From Nomia melanderi (Eukaryota > Arthropoda > Insecta > Hymenoptera > Halictidae): a stretch of DNA of 64,000 nucleotides. The notes beneath the pieces were generated by a model. It worked only from the letters and a program-made list of their open reading frames with translations, did not search any database and was not told the DNA's origin. Location: positions 6,946,451-7,010,450 of the forward strand of contig NC_135012.1 of the NCBI RefSeq assembly GCF_051020985.1. The letters are read 5' to 3'. Position numbers and translations under genes: made by a program. This document shows positions 40,601 through 52,700 of this stretch, piece by piece (within the stretch, counting starts at the first letter, position 1; each line of letters begins with the position of its first letter).

Positions 40601-43600
40601 TTTTACGAAAAGGCATTCCGAAGCTAGAAAATAACTGTGTCATTTTGTAACATTTTGGTTTAGAAAAAATGCAAATCTAAGGCAGAAGATCACAGTTACA
40701 CGCGGAAAATCAGAAGTTTTCTTAACTTAAAATTCTTGAAGTTTGTCTATGTTTAGGACATCTCTAGATGATGTCCCTCGTTGAAGGTATACGACTCTTG
40801 TTCAAAATATTTTTTTGTATCATTTATATTTGACGAGATACTCGGGTATTCTCAAATAAACTGAACGTACTCTATAAATTTCTACTTTCAGTGCTTCAAA
40901 TCATTTTGAAATAAAACCAACATATTGTTCTATACAGTAGAATTAATTTTGAAAATACAGTAATATTTCAAAAATCGTTTGTCCCAAATCTCTCAAAAAA
41001 TACCTTAAAGTGACGTCAAACGGCATATAAATGATCGTAGTTTTAATACAAATGATCCAGAAAACATTATGTTTCATATTAATCAGAAAAATTTGTCAGC
41101 ATATTAACAAAAAGATGTTTATTAATATGCTTTTAAGGAGTAAATAGTAAAATAGAAAAATTGCAAATTAAAGAAATTCCTCAATAGGAAAGTGATTTTT
41201 GAAGTATTACCGTATAATAATTCATAAGGGGGATCAATAGTATAATCACTGTTATAAAGGATTAAAAAATTGAATTAGTATAAAATTCATGCATTCATAC
41301 TGTAATAAAAATTTATGTCCGAATTTAGAATCAATGTAACTTAGTATCAAGTCAGTACTCTAAGAAACTCTAAGAAACTATCATCTGATATACACACAGT
41401 ACAATATTGTACAGTAACTGTTAATAACATTCGTAACCATGTTACTAGACATGAATTCCAATAACAACATGATTCCTTATGTCATTCTTATACATTGTAA
41501 TGATACTCATCATTTTTTGATAATTCTCAATAATACACACAACCGGAAATGCGTGTTCGAAATCAGAAAGTACATAATAACTATTAAATTATAATTGCTG
41601 TAATAATGACGATTTTAATTTCTTGCTTTCTTTATCATGAATATAAAACAATCTGTTCCTATCCTCGTAATTGGAACTGTACGAAGTATTTAATTTACAA
41701 AAAATGAATTTAAGAATATTTTAGCAAAGTTAATTATGTTAGAGAATCGGACGTTTACCCCTTCATTTGTTAGGTAAGTATACTAAAATCATTTCTTTTT
41801 ATACTTATTACTCAAAACAAAAAGCTAATTTTAAACAAATTAAGATAATGTCATTAATATTCTTATTTTTCAATTTCATATTATTGTAATGTATTATATT
41901 ATTGAAAACAGAATAGATTCACTTTCAGCTTTTATTTACTTCATTTGCATACATTATCAAAAAATTGATGACTATCAATATGATAAAGATTCCATTTTAT
42001 ATATAAATTCTATATATATATATATATATATTGTTATTCAATTTATTTAAAAAACATGCTTCATGCACACAAAAATCTATGTAATAAATATATTTTATAC
42101 TTAAATTTCTTGAATAGTAAATTTTAAAAATATAATTCATCTGAATTACTGTTACTACATATTCTAGCTAATTACATGCATGCCATCTTTCTCAACATTT
42201 AACATATCAAGCTGAACTTAAGATCTTTTATATGTATATATATTGGAAACATAATATGCTACTATTAAACAATTCTTTCCTAACTGCAACTTAAAGAATA
42301 GTATATAAAACATATTGTAAATTAAATATTCCTAATTTGAAGATACAGTTTTAAATGAATAAATATTACAATTATTGATAATTTTCATCTCTTATAAAAA
42401 AAGATATAAAAATATGTCAATTTTATTTAAAAGTGTTTAAATAAAATAATTCAATAATTTTAAACGACAGACACGAAAATAATGTTTATGCATAAGTAAG
42501 TTATACAAAATAATCATCTTTTATAACATGTACATTGGGTGTCCCATTTTAATCAATCTATACAATACTTTTAATAAATATTGATTATTTACTTCTCATA
42601 TCTTAATAATTTTTTGTTAGTATTTATTACCTACTTATATCATTTAAATTGCAAAATTTGTTATAAAACATTTCTAACAGGCTAAATAGTGTACACATCA
42701 TTTATTAACTACATATTCATTTTCTAATTCCAATTTTAAGTATATAATTATTTGGTATAATTCTTCATAAGTTATTTTAGATCAACGTTTAGAAATATGC
42801 TATCTTCTAATTTTTAATATATCATAAAGGATGTACACGGACATTCAATTTTAAAACAATATTTTTTTTAAAAACCTGTTTTATGAGCGTTATTAATGAA
42901 TTTTTCTGAATTTTAAAAATAATTTTGGCTATCAATAATTTGTATTTGTATTTGTATATAGAATGTTCTCATAAATTTTAGTTAGATTATGCCAGTATGT
43001 TTTATAAATAAACATAAAGACAGTTGTATAACAATACAAACAACTTTACGTTCATCTTGCTAAAAAATTATACAAGATTATGAAATAAGAATGTAGAAAT
43101 AAAACCCAAGTTTTTTCGTTAGTGACGTACCAAGTTTTACATTGATGCAAGACTGGAATTTTTTGCCCATTGAATTTAGTACTGGACTAATTTTATTTAT
43201 AATTTGTTTGTTTTTAGTTAATGCAAGATTAAGTTTCTGTATTAATTTCTGTCTGCAAACCCTTTTGCATCATTTTACATGTTTGTTGTAACTGTATAAG
43301 AAAGCATTTATAAACCCATGTTAAGAATCTTGTTGCAGAAGTTTATAATATTCCATAAATTTTGAATAAAAAATTCGTAACTGCAAAATGTGTTACATAT
43401 CACGAAATATATTATTACAATAGAAATCTAATGAGTAAATCTTTTTTTTCTTTTGTATCTCCATCTCCCCGTTATATAAATTATATTCCTCATATAATTA
43501 CAGTTTCTTTAATATTTACTTATCCAGTACTTTATTTGCATAATTGATGTATCTGAACAAGCATTTGTTATTTTCTTCGAATTTTTAAATTTTATGCAAA

Positions 43601-46600
43601 TTTTATAAAATGTAAAGAATGAAAATATTTTATTGATAAAAGAAAATTAATATTGCAAATAACTATGAATAACATATACATTAATGCTTTAATTTCTTAA
43701 ATGTAATGCATTATGTATAATAAACAATTACGTACAATAATTTTACTAAAGAACATTTACATATGTAAGTACTACATTGGAAACAACAATTTCTAAAGGT
43801 GCAACTGAATACTGTTATGTATGAACACAGGAAAATTTTAAAACACAATAATGTTTATTGGAAAACAATTAATATGATAGCTAGCTTTAACACACTTATA
43901 CCTGAATGCAAAATGTTTTTGATGCATGTATTATTAATGAAAAACAAATAATTTTAAACTCAAATACAAAAGTAGTTTATTCAACCTTTAAGAATACGTA
44001 TTGTAAAAATATCAAAAAATACGGAGGATACAGGGAGATAGGGCTTAAATAGTGACTTGTGTCTTTTGCAATTCTGCAACTTGGTTAGTTGGCAACACTA
44101 ACACATTAATAGTCCTAAAATCACTCAACATTATTATTAGTAACACAAAACAAACACTTTCTAATCTCAGTCGTTTACTGACTTAGTATTATTAGCATGT
44201 TTAAAATTTTCTGTAAACTATCCTATCATATTGTATACTATAAAGTTGCGTTGTTGTACAAAATCGCAAAGCAATTGCAAAAAAGGCATTATTATTAGAC
44301 ACATATTACACAATTTCCATTGTCATGCATTTTAATTATTTGTATAGCTTGCAATGCTATACTTGTATCTACAGATAATTAATCATATAATTATATGTGT
44401 CAAAAGTGTCTTTCTAAAACGTTTTATCGCAAAGATTGTTAGTATTATAATGTATCATAAAAACATATCTATATATCTGACTGTGTAAAGTATGAGACTG
44501 TACTATATGATATTGTCAAATTTGTACATTGAAATAAAAACAATATATTTTTACAAAATAATCATTATTTAATAATAATATGTTTCATTAATATGAATGG
44601 CATATTTCAATGGGATACCTAATGATATATTATATTTTCATAATATTAAACATTTTTTAATATGATAAATTTTTTTAGATACTGCTTGTTGCCACTTAAC
44701 TTTGCCAAAATAATTAAGAACTGTACACAATTGACCACTATAATACTAAAGAATGTCTTCATCTCTGTCAATGATTATCAAAAAAGGTTATTTCTGAAAC
44801 CATGTTTGGTGCACGTTTACAATTCTCAATTCTTATGATAGTATTTGTAAATGTTTCTTTAATAAATTGTTCCTCTGTATCTCATTGAGTAAAACCATTG
44901 ATATCAATTATACATAATTTTACTTAAATGTAAAGATTATTATTTTAAAAATATGTTGTTTTTATTTTGACTTACAAAAACAATTTCATATAAAGATATT
45001 TAATATTATATATATTATAAAATATACTCATACTATTGAATATGTTCTTACTCCAAAATAAATTTAGTAATCTGCACGCATACAATATATAATATGAATT
45101 TTGTTTTAATTCAATTATTCTGTTCAATTGTGATAATGTAGAAAATATATTACATATAATTCATTAATCTATGAATGTAATGATAAATGACAGAAGTCAT
45201 TCCATAAATTATCTTGAAAAACGATTTTAACTTCGTATTTCCTAATTATTATATGTATAAATTTGTTTATAAGTGTAATTACAATGGCTATTATTAATTT
45301 TTCTTTCAATTAAAAAAAAAGGAATTTATAAACAATTATTTTTAAAACCGAGTTACATAAATATATTTAGCCTCATATTATTGACCCTACATATAATCTA
45401 CGATAATTATAGTATACAGAGTTTCTCAAACTCAAGAAGACAAATTTTTTAGAATAAAATGTCATTACAACTGAGCATACACCTCCACAAGATGTAATAA
45501 AATCAAATTCCAATAAGAAACAATATAAAAAACATTTTTACACATACACATATGTAAAGTATACTACATACAGTCAATATTCTTCACCATTGGACAAAAA
45601 ACAGTAAAACAATTTAAAGATCTATGTACAATATTGTATAAGGTCAATAAAAGAATTCAAATACCAGCATTGTTGCAAATAAACGAATTAAAGATTATAA
45701 GAATGACTATGACTATATTTGTTATAAAGAAATATTTGTTCTAATTAATGTTTTTACTATATTTTTAAGAATGTCTTGTAGTTTGGATCTAATTTTAACA
45801 ATCTGTAAATTGGTTATATGTAGCACAAAATTAAATACATTTGGTCATATATCCGATTGATAAAGAGATACTTATATTTCACACATTAAAATCATATATA
45901 TCTTTCCTGAAATGATCAATCTAGCAAATCTTAAAGTATACATACTTTTACATAGTACAGAAAAACATATAAAACCTGATTTTGTAATTAATAAAACCAC
46001 GAAGAGAATACTTAGAATACTAAAGAATTAAAGAACTCTTTTACATCATTCAACTGAAAAAATTTGTATATTTCAGTTTATCCTGATACCTTCAACGTGT
46101 TCTATATTGAGAAGGAAGAAAACTTTTTGCTACGTATGTGCTATGGTATAAAATTTGTGTATGATATACATTATTAGAAGCATTATACATTATTACACTT
46201 ATTGTAAAACATTTTTTAAAAAAACTTAATCTTCATGTTATATTATAAACATAAATTTGAAGGAGTTTTTCTTACCTCATCGAAGAAAACTTGAGTCTTC
46301 TTGAGTATATGCTTTAATTCAGTTAATTCCAAGAAATTTCGTTTGAGAGCTTCTGCATTTTGATTGACCTCTCTTAATTCATTTTCCAATTTTTCAAATG
46401 TTGCTTCAAGATCTATCATTTCTCGAGGCTGTGGAGCTTCTGGATTTTCTCCAGTATCAAGCATTGGGATACCATCTTTTTTAATCTCTTTTTCCAAATA
46501 CCGTAATTTACGTTCCATTTCATCACAGCGACGTACTTCGTTAACAAATTTTCGTTGAAAAGCATTGACATCAGGATTGAGCTGTACATAAAATCAATAA

Positions 46601-47658
46601 ACATTATAATCATATAGATATATTTGGTGTATTAAATGAAACAATAAAAATAAAAATAAAGAAAAAGGCATATCCAATATTTAAAATAGTTTTATGTATT
46701 TTCAATGAAAATAGATCCAAGCATGACATTATGGTAGTAAATTAATAATCTTTATTATATTTCTGTAAAATTTATGTACTATTAAGACCAACAATAATTT
46801 ATATTCATGTATTCATACAAGCTCTAAGGTCTTCTGATATTTAAGTGTTTAAATAATGATAATCCTTATTCTTTAACTACTATATATTTTAAATTAAATT
46901 TTTTTTACATGTATATTTTTCTTACATCTACCTTTCTAATTTGACTGTAAGAAATAAAAAAAACGTTGTTAATTTGATTTCAATATTACACTTTGAAATT
47001 CATAATATTTATTTAAAAGAAAATTATTTTGAATGTTGCAAATATCAATTTTTGGATACAACTTATTTTTTAATATTTTCATTATATAACAAATTTGCAA
47101 GTATTTATTATTACGTTCTTCGTCAATGACAGTAATTAACACCTAAATGCACACGCCCCTGACATGTACAAACATGTCGAATTTGCAAAGAACGATGTCG
47201 AACTTTCTAAATTAATTTAAATTTAGAAATAAAATCTTATATAAGAAAAGATTTTATCGCAAAGAATCAAATTATATTGATTTTCTCTTGATAATTAAAT
47301 AAGAACAATCCAAAAATTTATTTAAAATTCTTCAATAGCATACATGCCGGAAAAAGTTATACGTTAAATGGTTATGATATATACATTATTAAATAATACA
47401 CTCATTTCATATTTTGCATAAACTTAAAGATTTAAATTACATTTATATACAGATACTGTATAACAAATTGTATTGTAAAAGATAATATGTACGGAATATT
47501 ATATAAAGAAGTGTACATAATTAATATAATATGAAACTTACATCTCGAAATTGTACCAGTCCCAATTCTCCAAGTTCTGATACACAAGCATAAGCTGCTT
47601 CACTTTGCAAAAACAGTTGACACAAGGTCATTTCCTCGCTTCGAAAAAGCGATCCCAT
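22603..47658 (-). CDS. Vha100-1: V-type proton ATPase 116 kDa subunit a
   Basis: Subunit a of the V-ATPase Vo sector; its C-terminal membrane domain forms the proton half-channels, and its N-terminal domain is the cytosolic stator and targeting arm. Exons: 47658-47542, 46581-46276, one of two cassettes (35843-35731 or 30301-30201), 25390-25264, 25181-25005, 24927-24715, 24635-23867, 23779-23550, 23331-23112, 23023-22852 and 22705-22603. All phases fit: 848 aa with the first cassette, 844 with the second. It starts MGSLFRSEEMTLCQL. Exon 2 is a coiled coil. Visible family blocks include IPAFERMLWRACRGN, FAVMFGDTGHG, and SYLRLWALSLAHAQ with the arginine essential for proton transport. An acidic loop (EEEEEEMSE) precedes it. 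It ends TTED. Intron 2 exceeds 10 kb. The paralog assignment to Vha100-1 is inference. Confidence 0.97.
25499..25543. repeat. Imperfect CA-rich microsatellite
   Basis: Interrupted ACAC, ATAC and GCAC units run for about 45 bp within the V-ATPase intron. Confidence 0.8.
29951..29972. repeat. TTTG tetranucleotide microsatellite
   Basis: Five and a half uninterrupted TTTG units. Confidence 0.9.
30201..30301 (-). CDS. Vha100-1: V-ATPase subunit a, alternative cassette exon B
   Basis: This 101-nt exon encodes QEHAGL...ESMTRALISDDNIA followed by SALGPVQLG. It is preceded by CGTTAG and followed by GTATGT. It enters in phase 0 and leaves after two bases (GG), exactly like cassette A at 35731-35843, and joins the next exon (TTTCGTCGCAGG) to give LGFVAGVI. 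Including both cassettes, or neither, breaks the frame, so only one can be used. It sits alone inside about 10 kb of intron and is visibly richer in G+C than its surroundings. Confidence 0.88.
30302..35730 (-). other. Intron between the two cassette exons
   Basis: This 5.4-kb stretch is very AT-rich. Short open frames at 31256-31582 (-) and 33202-33423 (+) are hydrophobic or low-complexity translations without splice or family support. I see no third cassette exon. Confidence 0.7.
35731..35843 (-). CDS. Vha100-1: V-ATPase subunit a, alternative cassette exon A
   Basis: This 113-nt exon encodes AEHGGVVSQMADPSREE followed by a Gly/Leu-rich stretch ending QALKLG. It is preceded by TTGCCAG and followed by GTAATT. 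It enters in phase 0 and leaves in phase 2, and restores the frame with both neighbours. It replaces cassette B and lies between the N-terminal coiled coil and the conserved FVAGVI segment. Its base composition is strikingly G+C-rich for this window. Confidence 0.9.
36286..36568. mobile_element. hAT-like non-autonomous element with 8-bp target duplication
   Basis: The element body is 36294-36560 (267 bp). Its terminal inverted repeats are CAGGCTTGCCCAACC on the left and CAGGGTTGTCCAACC as the reverse complement of the right end, 13 of 15 identical. The flanks CTTTAATT (36286-36293) and CTTTAATC (36561-36568) match at 7 of 8 positions. CAGGG-type ends with 8-bp duplications are the hallmark of hAT transposons. 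It has no transposase. Confidence 0.85.
36403..36488. mobile_element. Tiny TTAA-flanked element nested in the hAT-like element
   Basis: TTAA at 36403-36406 and 36485-36488 flanks a 78-bp body. Inverted ends are CCTTCATCCGCCCC on the left and CCTTCATCAGGCCC as the reverse complement of the right, 12 of 14 identical. It lies wholly inside the 267-bp hAT-like element, so it inserted later. Confidence 0.75.
36841..37145. repeat. Diverged repeat shared with 50.68-51.0 kb
   Basis: The block 36841-36930 matches 50871-50960 in the opposite orientation; the best core is GTTAGCATGCATAAAAATTA (reverse strand here), with one mismatch in the other copy. A second block starting AAAATGGCGGCTGTATAAA (37055) resembles AAAATGGCGGCCATATAAA at 50677 in the same orientation. 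The mixed order suggests rearranged or palindromic element remains. Confidence 0.5.
38441..38480. repeat. TCAG/TCAA tetranucleotide repeat
   Basis: About ten TCAR units with minor interruptions. Confidence 0.9.
39675..39829. repeat. Diverged relative of the family 1 TTAA element
   Basis: The left end has CCCCTTCCCGAG, then GACTCGTGATGAAAATTTTG, close to GACTCGAGATGGAAATTTTA of the copy at 3048. The right end is GTAGCAAGAGGTTAA. Only the right TTAA is intact. Confidence 0.45.
42011..42031. repeat. TA dinucleotide microsatellite
   Basis: Ten uninterrupted TA units. Confidence 0.9.
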
Positions 47659-49751
47659 ATTTGATTATGATAAAGTCGTAACGACTTTAACATTCAACGA
47701 ATTAAATTAATTACAGAAACTCTGTTCTTTCGAACAAGAGTCAAAGGAAAAAAGTACAGAGCTGCACCAACAATTCACTGATTTAGCAGAACCTTCTTTC
47801 GATGAGCGTTCAAAGAAGAAACCGATCTCGTGATTTCTTCTATATGACTAATAATCAATGAACAAGTCACGAGGTAAGGTGGTCATAAACCACAAATTGA
47901 TGGTGTATCGATTCTCGCATTTTTTGTTAACGCCCAAAAACACCACTAGCGACAGTTTGCGGCAGAGGTGTCGAACTGCTAGTGACATGCTTCCCTCATG
48001 TTAGTGACTCGCGGTTAGTGATTGCCCTACTATCTCTATGTCAGTGTGTACTTAAGTAGATATTTATCATTGGTAATAATAAGAGGTGGCGGACACTCTA
48101 CCAATTAGAAATCAAAGAATATATAGTGTGTCAGTCATGATAGGTTAAAATAGTTGTATAATATGCTACTACTTTTATCACCAGATAGTAGCACCTAATG
48201 GTAGCAAAGTGGTATTTCTATGTGTGGTATTATTCTATGGTATAAATGGCAGGCAAATGTATATACCTATTTGGCAGTATTATCAATAATTTCTGGTTTA
48301 TCTTATTGTCTAAGACGACGGAGTTTATTTTATTTCAATAAAATAATTTTAGAAAAAAATTTGCAGGTATTTAAATTTAAACTTTGTACATGTTTTTATT
48401 ATACTTCATTATGTTTCATGAAAAGATGCTTTTCAAAAACCATATGCTTTCGCGCCCACTTCAATTTCGTTAAAATTTAATTTTCGTTTAAGTGTCATTT
48501 TCTTGTGGACTCTAAGAAAATTAAGGGAGAAAGATTCAAATTTACATTTGGCAAAATGTTTCGGAATTTCTAACTTATGACTCAAAAAAGATATCAATTT
48601 GATTATTGCAGTAAAAAATCACAAAAATTCAAACTTTCGAATGATGTACGATTTTTTATTTTAAAAAATCTTTTTAAAATAATTTTTTCAAAAATTGCAA
48701 TACCAAAACAAATATATTCTCACATTCTAACAAAAAACTCTTTTAACACTTTTAAATCGTATAAGCCGCATCTTGCGGAAACTTTTCGTTTCACAACTGT
48801 AACACAAAATTCAACTCAATGTTGAATCCGTGGATGTAAAAATAGATGACCTTTACTTCGGAGCGTGATTTAAAAAAATTTTTTTTACATATATTGATAG
48901 TACTTGATGAAAAAGGGCTAAATTTTAAATTTCAGGTTTAAGAATTCATTAGTTCACGAGTTATGTACATATAAAGTTAATTAAAAATATGATGATAATA
49001 GATATTTTCACTAACTTATTAAAAAAAATTGTTAACCAAAAAGTAGTTATCAGTCAACAACAAATTACAATATCACAAATTGATAAAAAACTTATTAAAC
49101 AATCAAAGGCAAGACTATCACAATTTTTAAAAATGAAAATACATATTTTTTAATAGTAATTGGCTTAATTTTATATAATAAAAAAGTATTAAATTAGGAT
49201 ACTTAAATCGAAAATTGATTAGTCTAGAAGTTATGATTTTTTCCCAAATATACCTACGTATTGAAAACACTATACATATGTATTTATCTATCTCCTTCTC
49301 TTGTACAACATACTTAAACACGAGAAAAAATTGATTTCAAAGTTCAAAAGTGTCGATTTTACAAAACACAAGCACTTTTGAACTTTGAAATCAAAAAACG
49401 TGATTTTTCAAATAACATACTTGATACCTTAAGTGTATTAAGTCCATCTAATTAGTTCAAAAGTTAAATAGGAACAACTTTCCTTGAGTTCGAGAAGTGA
49501 GAAAATTTCAAGCTCATTAATCATATTTTATTAAGCATAATGTCATCTGTGATGTATAACCAGTCAATTTTAAATGTTTAAAGTGTAATTATTTACTGCG
49601 ATCTAAATCTCTAAGATTTAATCTTATTAAAAGAGATATCAATTTCGAAAGTTATCAGTACAAAAACGAAGACAAGATAAAGAAATAAGAGATCAGAAAA
49701 CCGAACTGAATCGGTGAACAAGGCACAGTGCAACTACAAAGTGCATTCAAG
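47659..49751. other. Divergent intergenic region between V-ATPase subunit a and acid sphingomyelinase
   Basis: About 2.1 kb separates the two start codons, so both promoters should lie here. The segment 47,880-48,060 is less AT-rich and carries several spaced TAGTGAC/TAGCGAC-like repeats upstream of the V-ATPase start. Short frames at 48220-48480 and 48577-48825 are AT-rich and unsupported. A perfect hairpin lies at 49331-49394. Confidence 0.6.
49331..49394. repeat. Perfect 22-bp inverted repeat (hairpin)
   Basis: The arms 49331-49352 and 49373-49394 are exact reverse complements (core CAAAGTTCAAAAGTG against CACTTTTGAACTTTG) around a 20-bp loop. It lies about 360 bp upstream of the sphingomyelinase start. 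It could fold as an RNA hairpin or be the remains of a short foldback element. Confidence 0.9.
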
Positions 49752-52700
49752 ATGTGGCTAAAAAAATTAATATTTCTTATATTTTTTGTTACCGTTAATT
49801 GTACCGTTATCCAGCACGTAAAAGGTAAAATCAAATAATTCATTTTAATAATTTCTCGAAAAACCATATTGAACCCTTTTAATGGATTTACGATTTAAAT
49901 ATTTAATTTAAGTAATATAAATTTATGAATAAATAAATCTATACATACTTCATTTTACTTTATTTATTAATCTTTTGTTTAAATGCATTGATTAATTTTC
50001 ATTAAAAACAAAAGCTTAAATGTGTTAAATAAATATTTTTAAGGTATTATAAATTACTTATATAGTATTTATATGATCCTTTTTGTTTCTTGTTTAAAGT
50101 ATTGTACATTGCATACGTCCCTCCATTTATGCGTCACTTTTTTTACGCAAGTCTCCGTTTTACGCGTAAATTATAATACTATTTACGCAGTATTGTTTAT
50201 ACGTGATATCACTATATGCGATCTGAATTTAATAACAAAGAATAAAATATACTTTTGTGTTCAGAAATGTCATTATTATTATTTTTTTGTTAAGCTACGT
50301 AAAATGAATATGTATTTCTAAAACTTATACCAGCTTTCTTTGCAATATTTTCTTTTCTTTTGTAATGGCAGACTCTATTTACGCGATTTTTATTCGTATA
50401 AAAATGAATTCTCGTGGAACGGATATTACTCGTACATAGAGCGACGGATGTACTATAAAATTAACAGTAACATCTAATTAATTTAAATGATTAATTTAAA
50501 AAATGTTATAAAAATTAATGAAATATTTAAATGTTTACTGCATATAAATTATAAATAATAGTTTGTCCTGATAACATAGTCTGTTCAAGGCTGTAAAATC
50601 TGGCGGGTATATTTTTATATGAATTTTATAAGTATTCCTATCTCTTTACACAATACATATTTAACAGAAAAACCGTAAAATGGCGGCCATATAAAAACGA
50701 AAAATCTGTTTCGTTATAATAATTTAATATTTGTTATTTATTTAAAAAAAAAGTATTATAGGTATTGACATAATTTTACTACAAACCATAAAAGGACATT
50801 TATTTTGCATGTATGTAAAATTTTAAGGAAATCGGATCTCTCATTGTTGATAAATCATAGCAACCATACAAAAGGAAACATTATACTTAACATTTAATAA
50901 CTTTGTTAGTATGCATAAAAATTACATAAAAATTTAACTGTATATTCTTGATATATAAATATACATACATAAAAAATTTTGAAAATCTAACTATATTATT
51001 TTTATATTTAATAGTAATTTAAATGTCGCCGAAAAATGATCTCTTCAAACGAGAATACACCATGAAGTTATCTTGTAAGATACAAAATATTTGGGACAAC
51101 ATATGTGAACCTATTTAGATAAAAAGTATTTGTATAAAGAGAAAAATACACACTATTTAATATGATTGACACTGCTGTGTGAAACGTGCTATAAATAAAT
51201 AAGATAAGATAAAATAAGATAAAGAGAACCGTTTGTAAATCACAGAAAATTTATTTATCAATAAAGGCTACAAAAGTCTTATTAATTAAAAGATAATAAT
51301 CAATTTAAGTAATTTTAACAATACATATAACATAAAAACACACTTCTACCGACAACAATATATTCAAATATATTTCTCATACTTGAATATCTATGTGACA
51401 GAAGAATATTATAAAACTAATAATTAAAATTGTGTTAAGGAAATACGTAGGTAAAAAAAAAGGTAAAACTGCAGTGTATTGCTTTTTCCTACTTTTAGTT
51501 ATTATACTATAGTTTTTGTTTGATGGGCTTCATTTTATCACTAAAATGAGAAATTAACGATGGGAAAATCACTATAGAGCTCGTGAGCTCCTAATTTGGC
51601 AACCCTGCTCTAAACCGTTCAATTTCCCCTATATAGCCACAGTGCTCTCGATCGGTGGTTCCCCTATCACCTCTATCGTCCGATGGAGAAAAGACTTCGC
51701 TTATCCTAAAAGCTATAGCGTTTCTTTATACTTTACTTTAAGTAACTGTTACATATTTCAATATTTATTTGAGAAGAATAAGAGTTTAATTTATTAACAG
51801 ATATAACTGTATCTTCACTTGCTAATGAAATTGAACTGTGGACAAAACGAAACTATGAAACAGAATTATTTAAGGAAATGATAAAATATTTGAAAATTCC
51901 AACGGAGTTGCAAAATTCTGATTGGCGAACTTTCACAAAAGGAGCAGATAATGCTATTTGTACAATATGTCAAGCTACTGTAAAAACATTCATAAAATTA
52001 CGGAAACAAGGAATGTCAGATGAAAGTATAAAAAATAAAGTAATCAAATTATGTGTGTTAATGAATATACAGAAAGAGAAAATTTGTAAAGGAGTAATCG
52101 AATTGAATCTGGTAATGTTCTTTCAATTTAATATAGATATATTTTTATATTATGTGGTTATAATTTCGTGTAACTTTTAATTACTTTTCTAGCCTACTGT
52201 TATGTACATAATAGATTCGAAACCAAATTTAACAGCTAATACAATTTGTGGTGTTGTCTTTGAAACAAAATCATGTCCTTTAAAAGACCCTGAATTTGAA
52301 TGGAGTATTAATATTGGCAACAGTTCAAAAACAGTAATTAATGAAAAGAAGACAAATAAAGAATTCAAAGTTCTACAAATTACAGACATTCATTATGATC
52401 CGTTATATGAACCACGTGGTAATTCACATTGTGGAGAACCAGTTTGCTGCAGAAAAGGTCAAAACAAAACTAATATAAATGCATTAGCTGGATTCTGGGG
52501 AGATTATGAATCATGTGATACACCTTGGCATGCCATTATTGATGCTTTAACTCATATTAAACAAACACATCTGGTATTTTAACTAATGTATATTAATTCA
52601 AATATAAAACATGAATTAAATGTTCAATGACATCTTCTTACATTTATAGGGTATAAATTATGTATACTTCACTGGTGATGTGATAGATCATGGAGTATGG

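Larger units (their letters stand above)
35844..46275 (-). other. 10.4-kb intron 2 of the V-ATPase gene
   Basis: The intron is the main repeat depot of the window. It holds a hAT-like element (36286-36568) with a smaller TTAA element inside it, a diverged repeat shared with 50.7-51.0 kb, a TCAG repeat (38441-38480), a family 1 relative (39675-39829), a solo TTAACCCC element end near 40398 and a TA microsatellite (42011-42031). From 42 to 46 kb it is extremely AT-rich with no feature I can support. A 200-codon minus-strand frame at 39416-40018 overlaps repeat DNA and looks non-coding. Confidence 0.75.

Noticed and set aside
48220..48825. Two plus-strand frames of 86 and 82 codons in the V-ATPase / sphingomyelinase gap
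   Set aside because: Phe/Lys/Ser-rich translations without domains or splice context.
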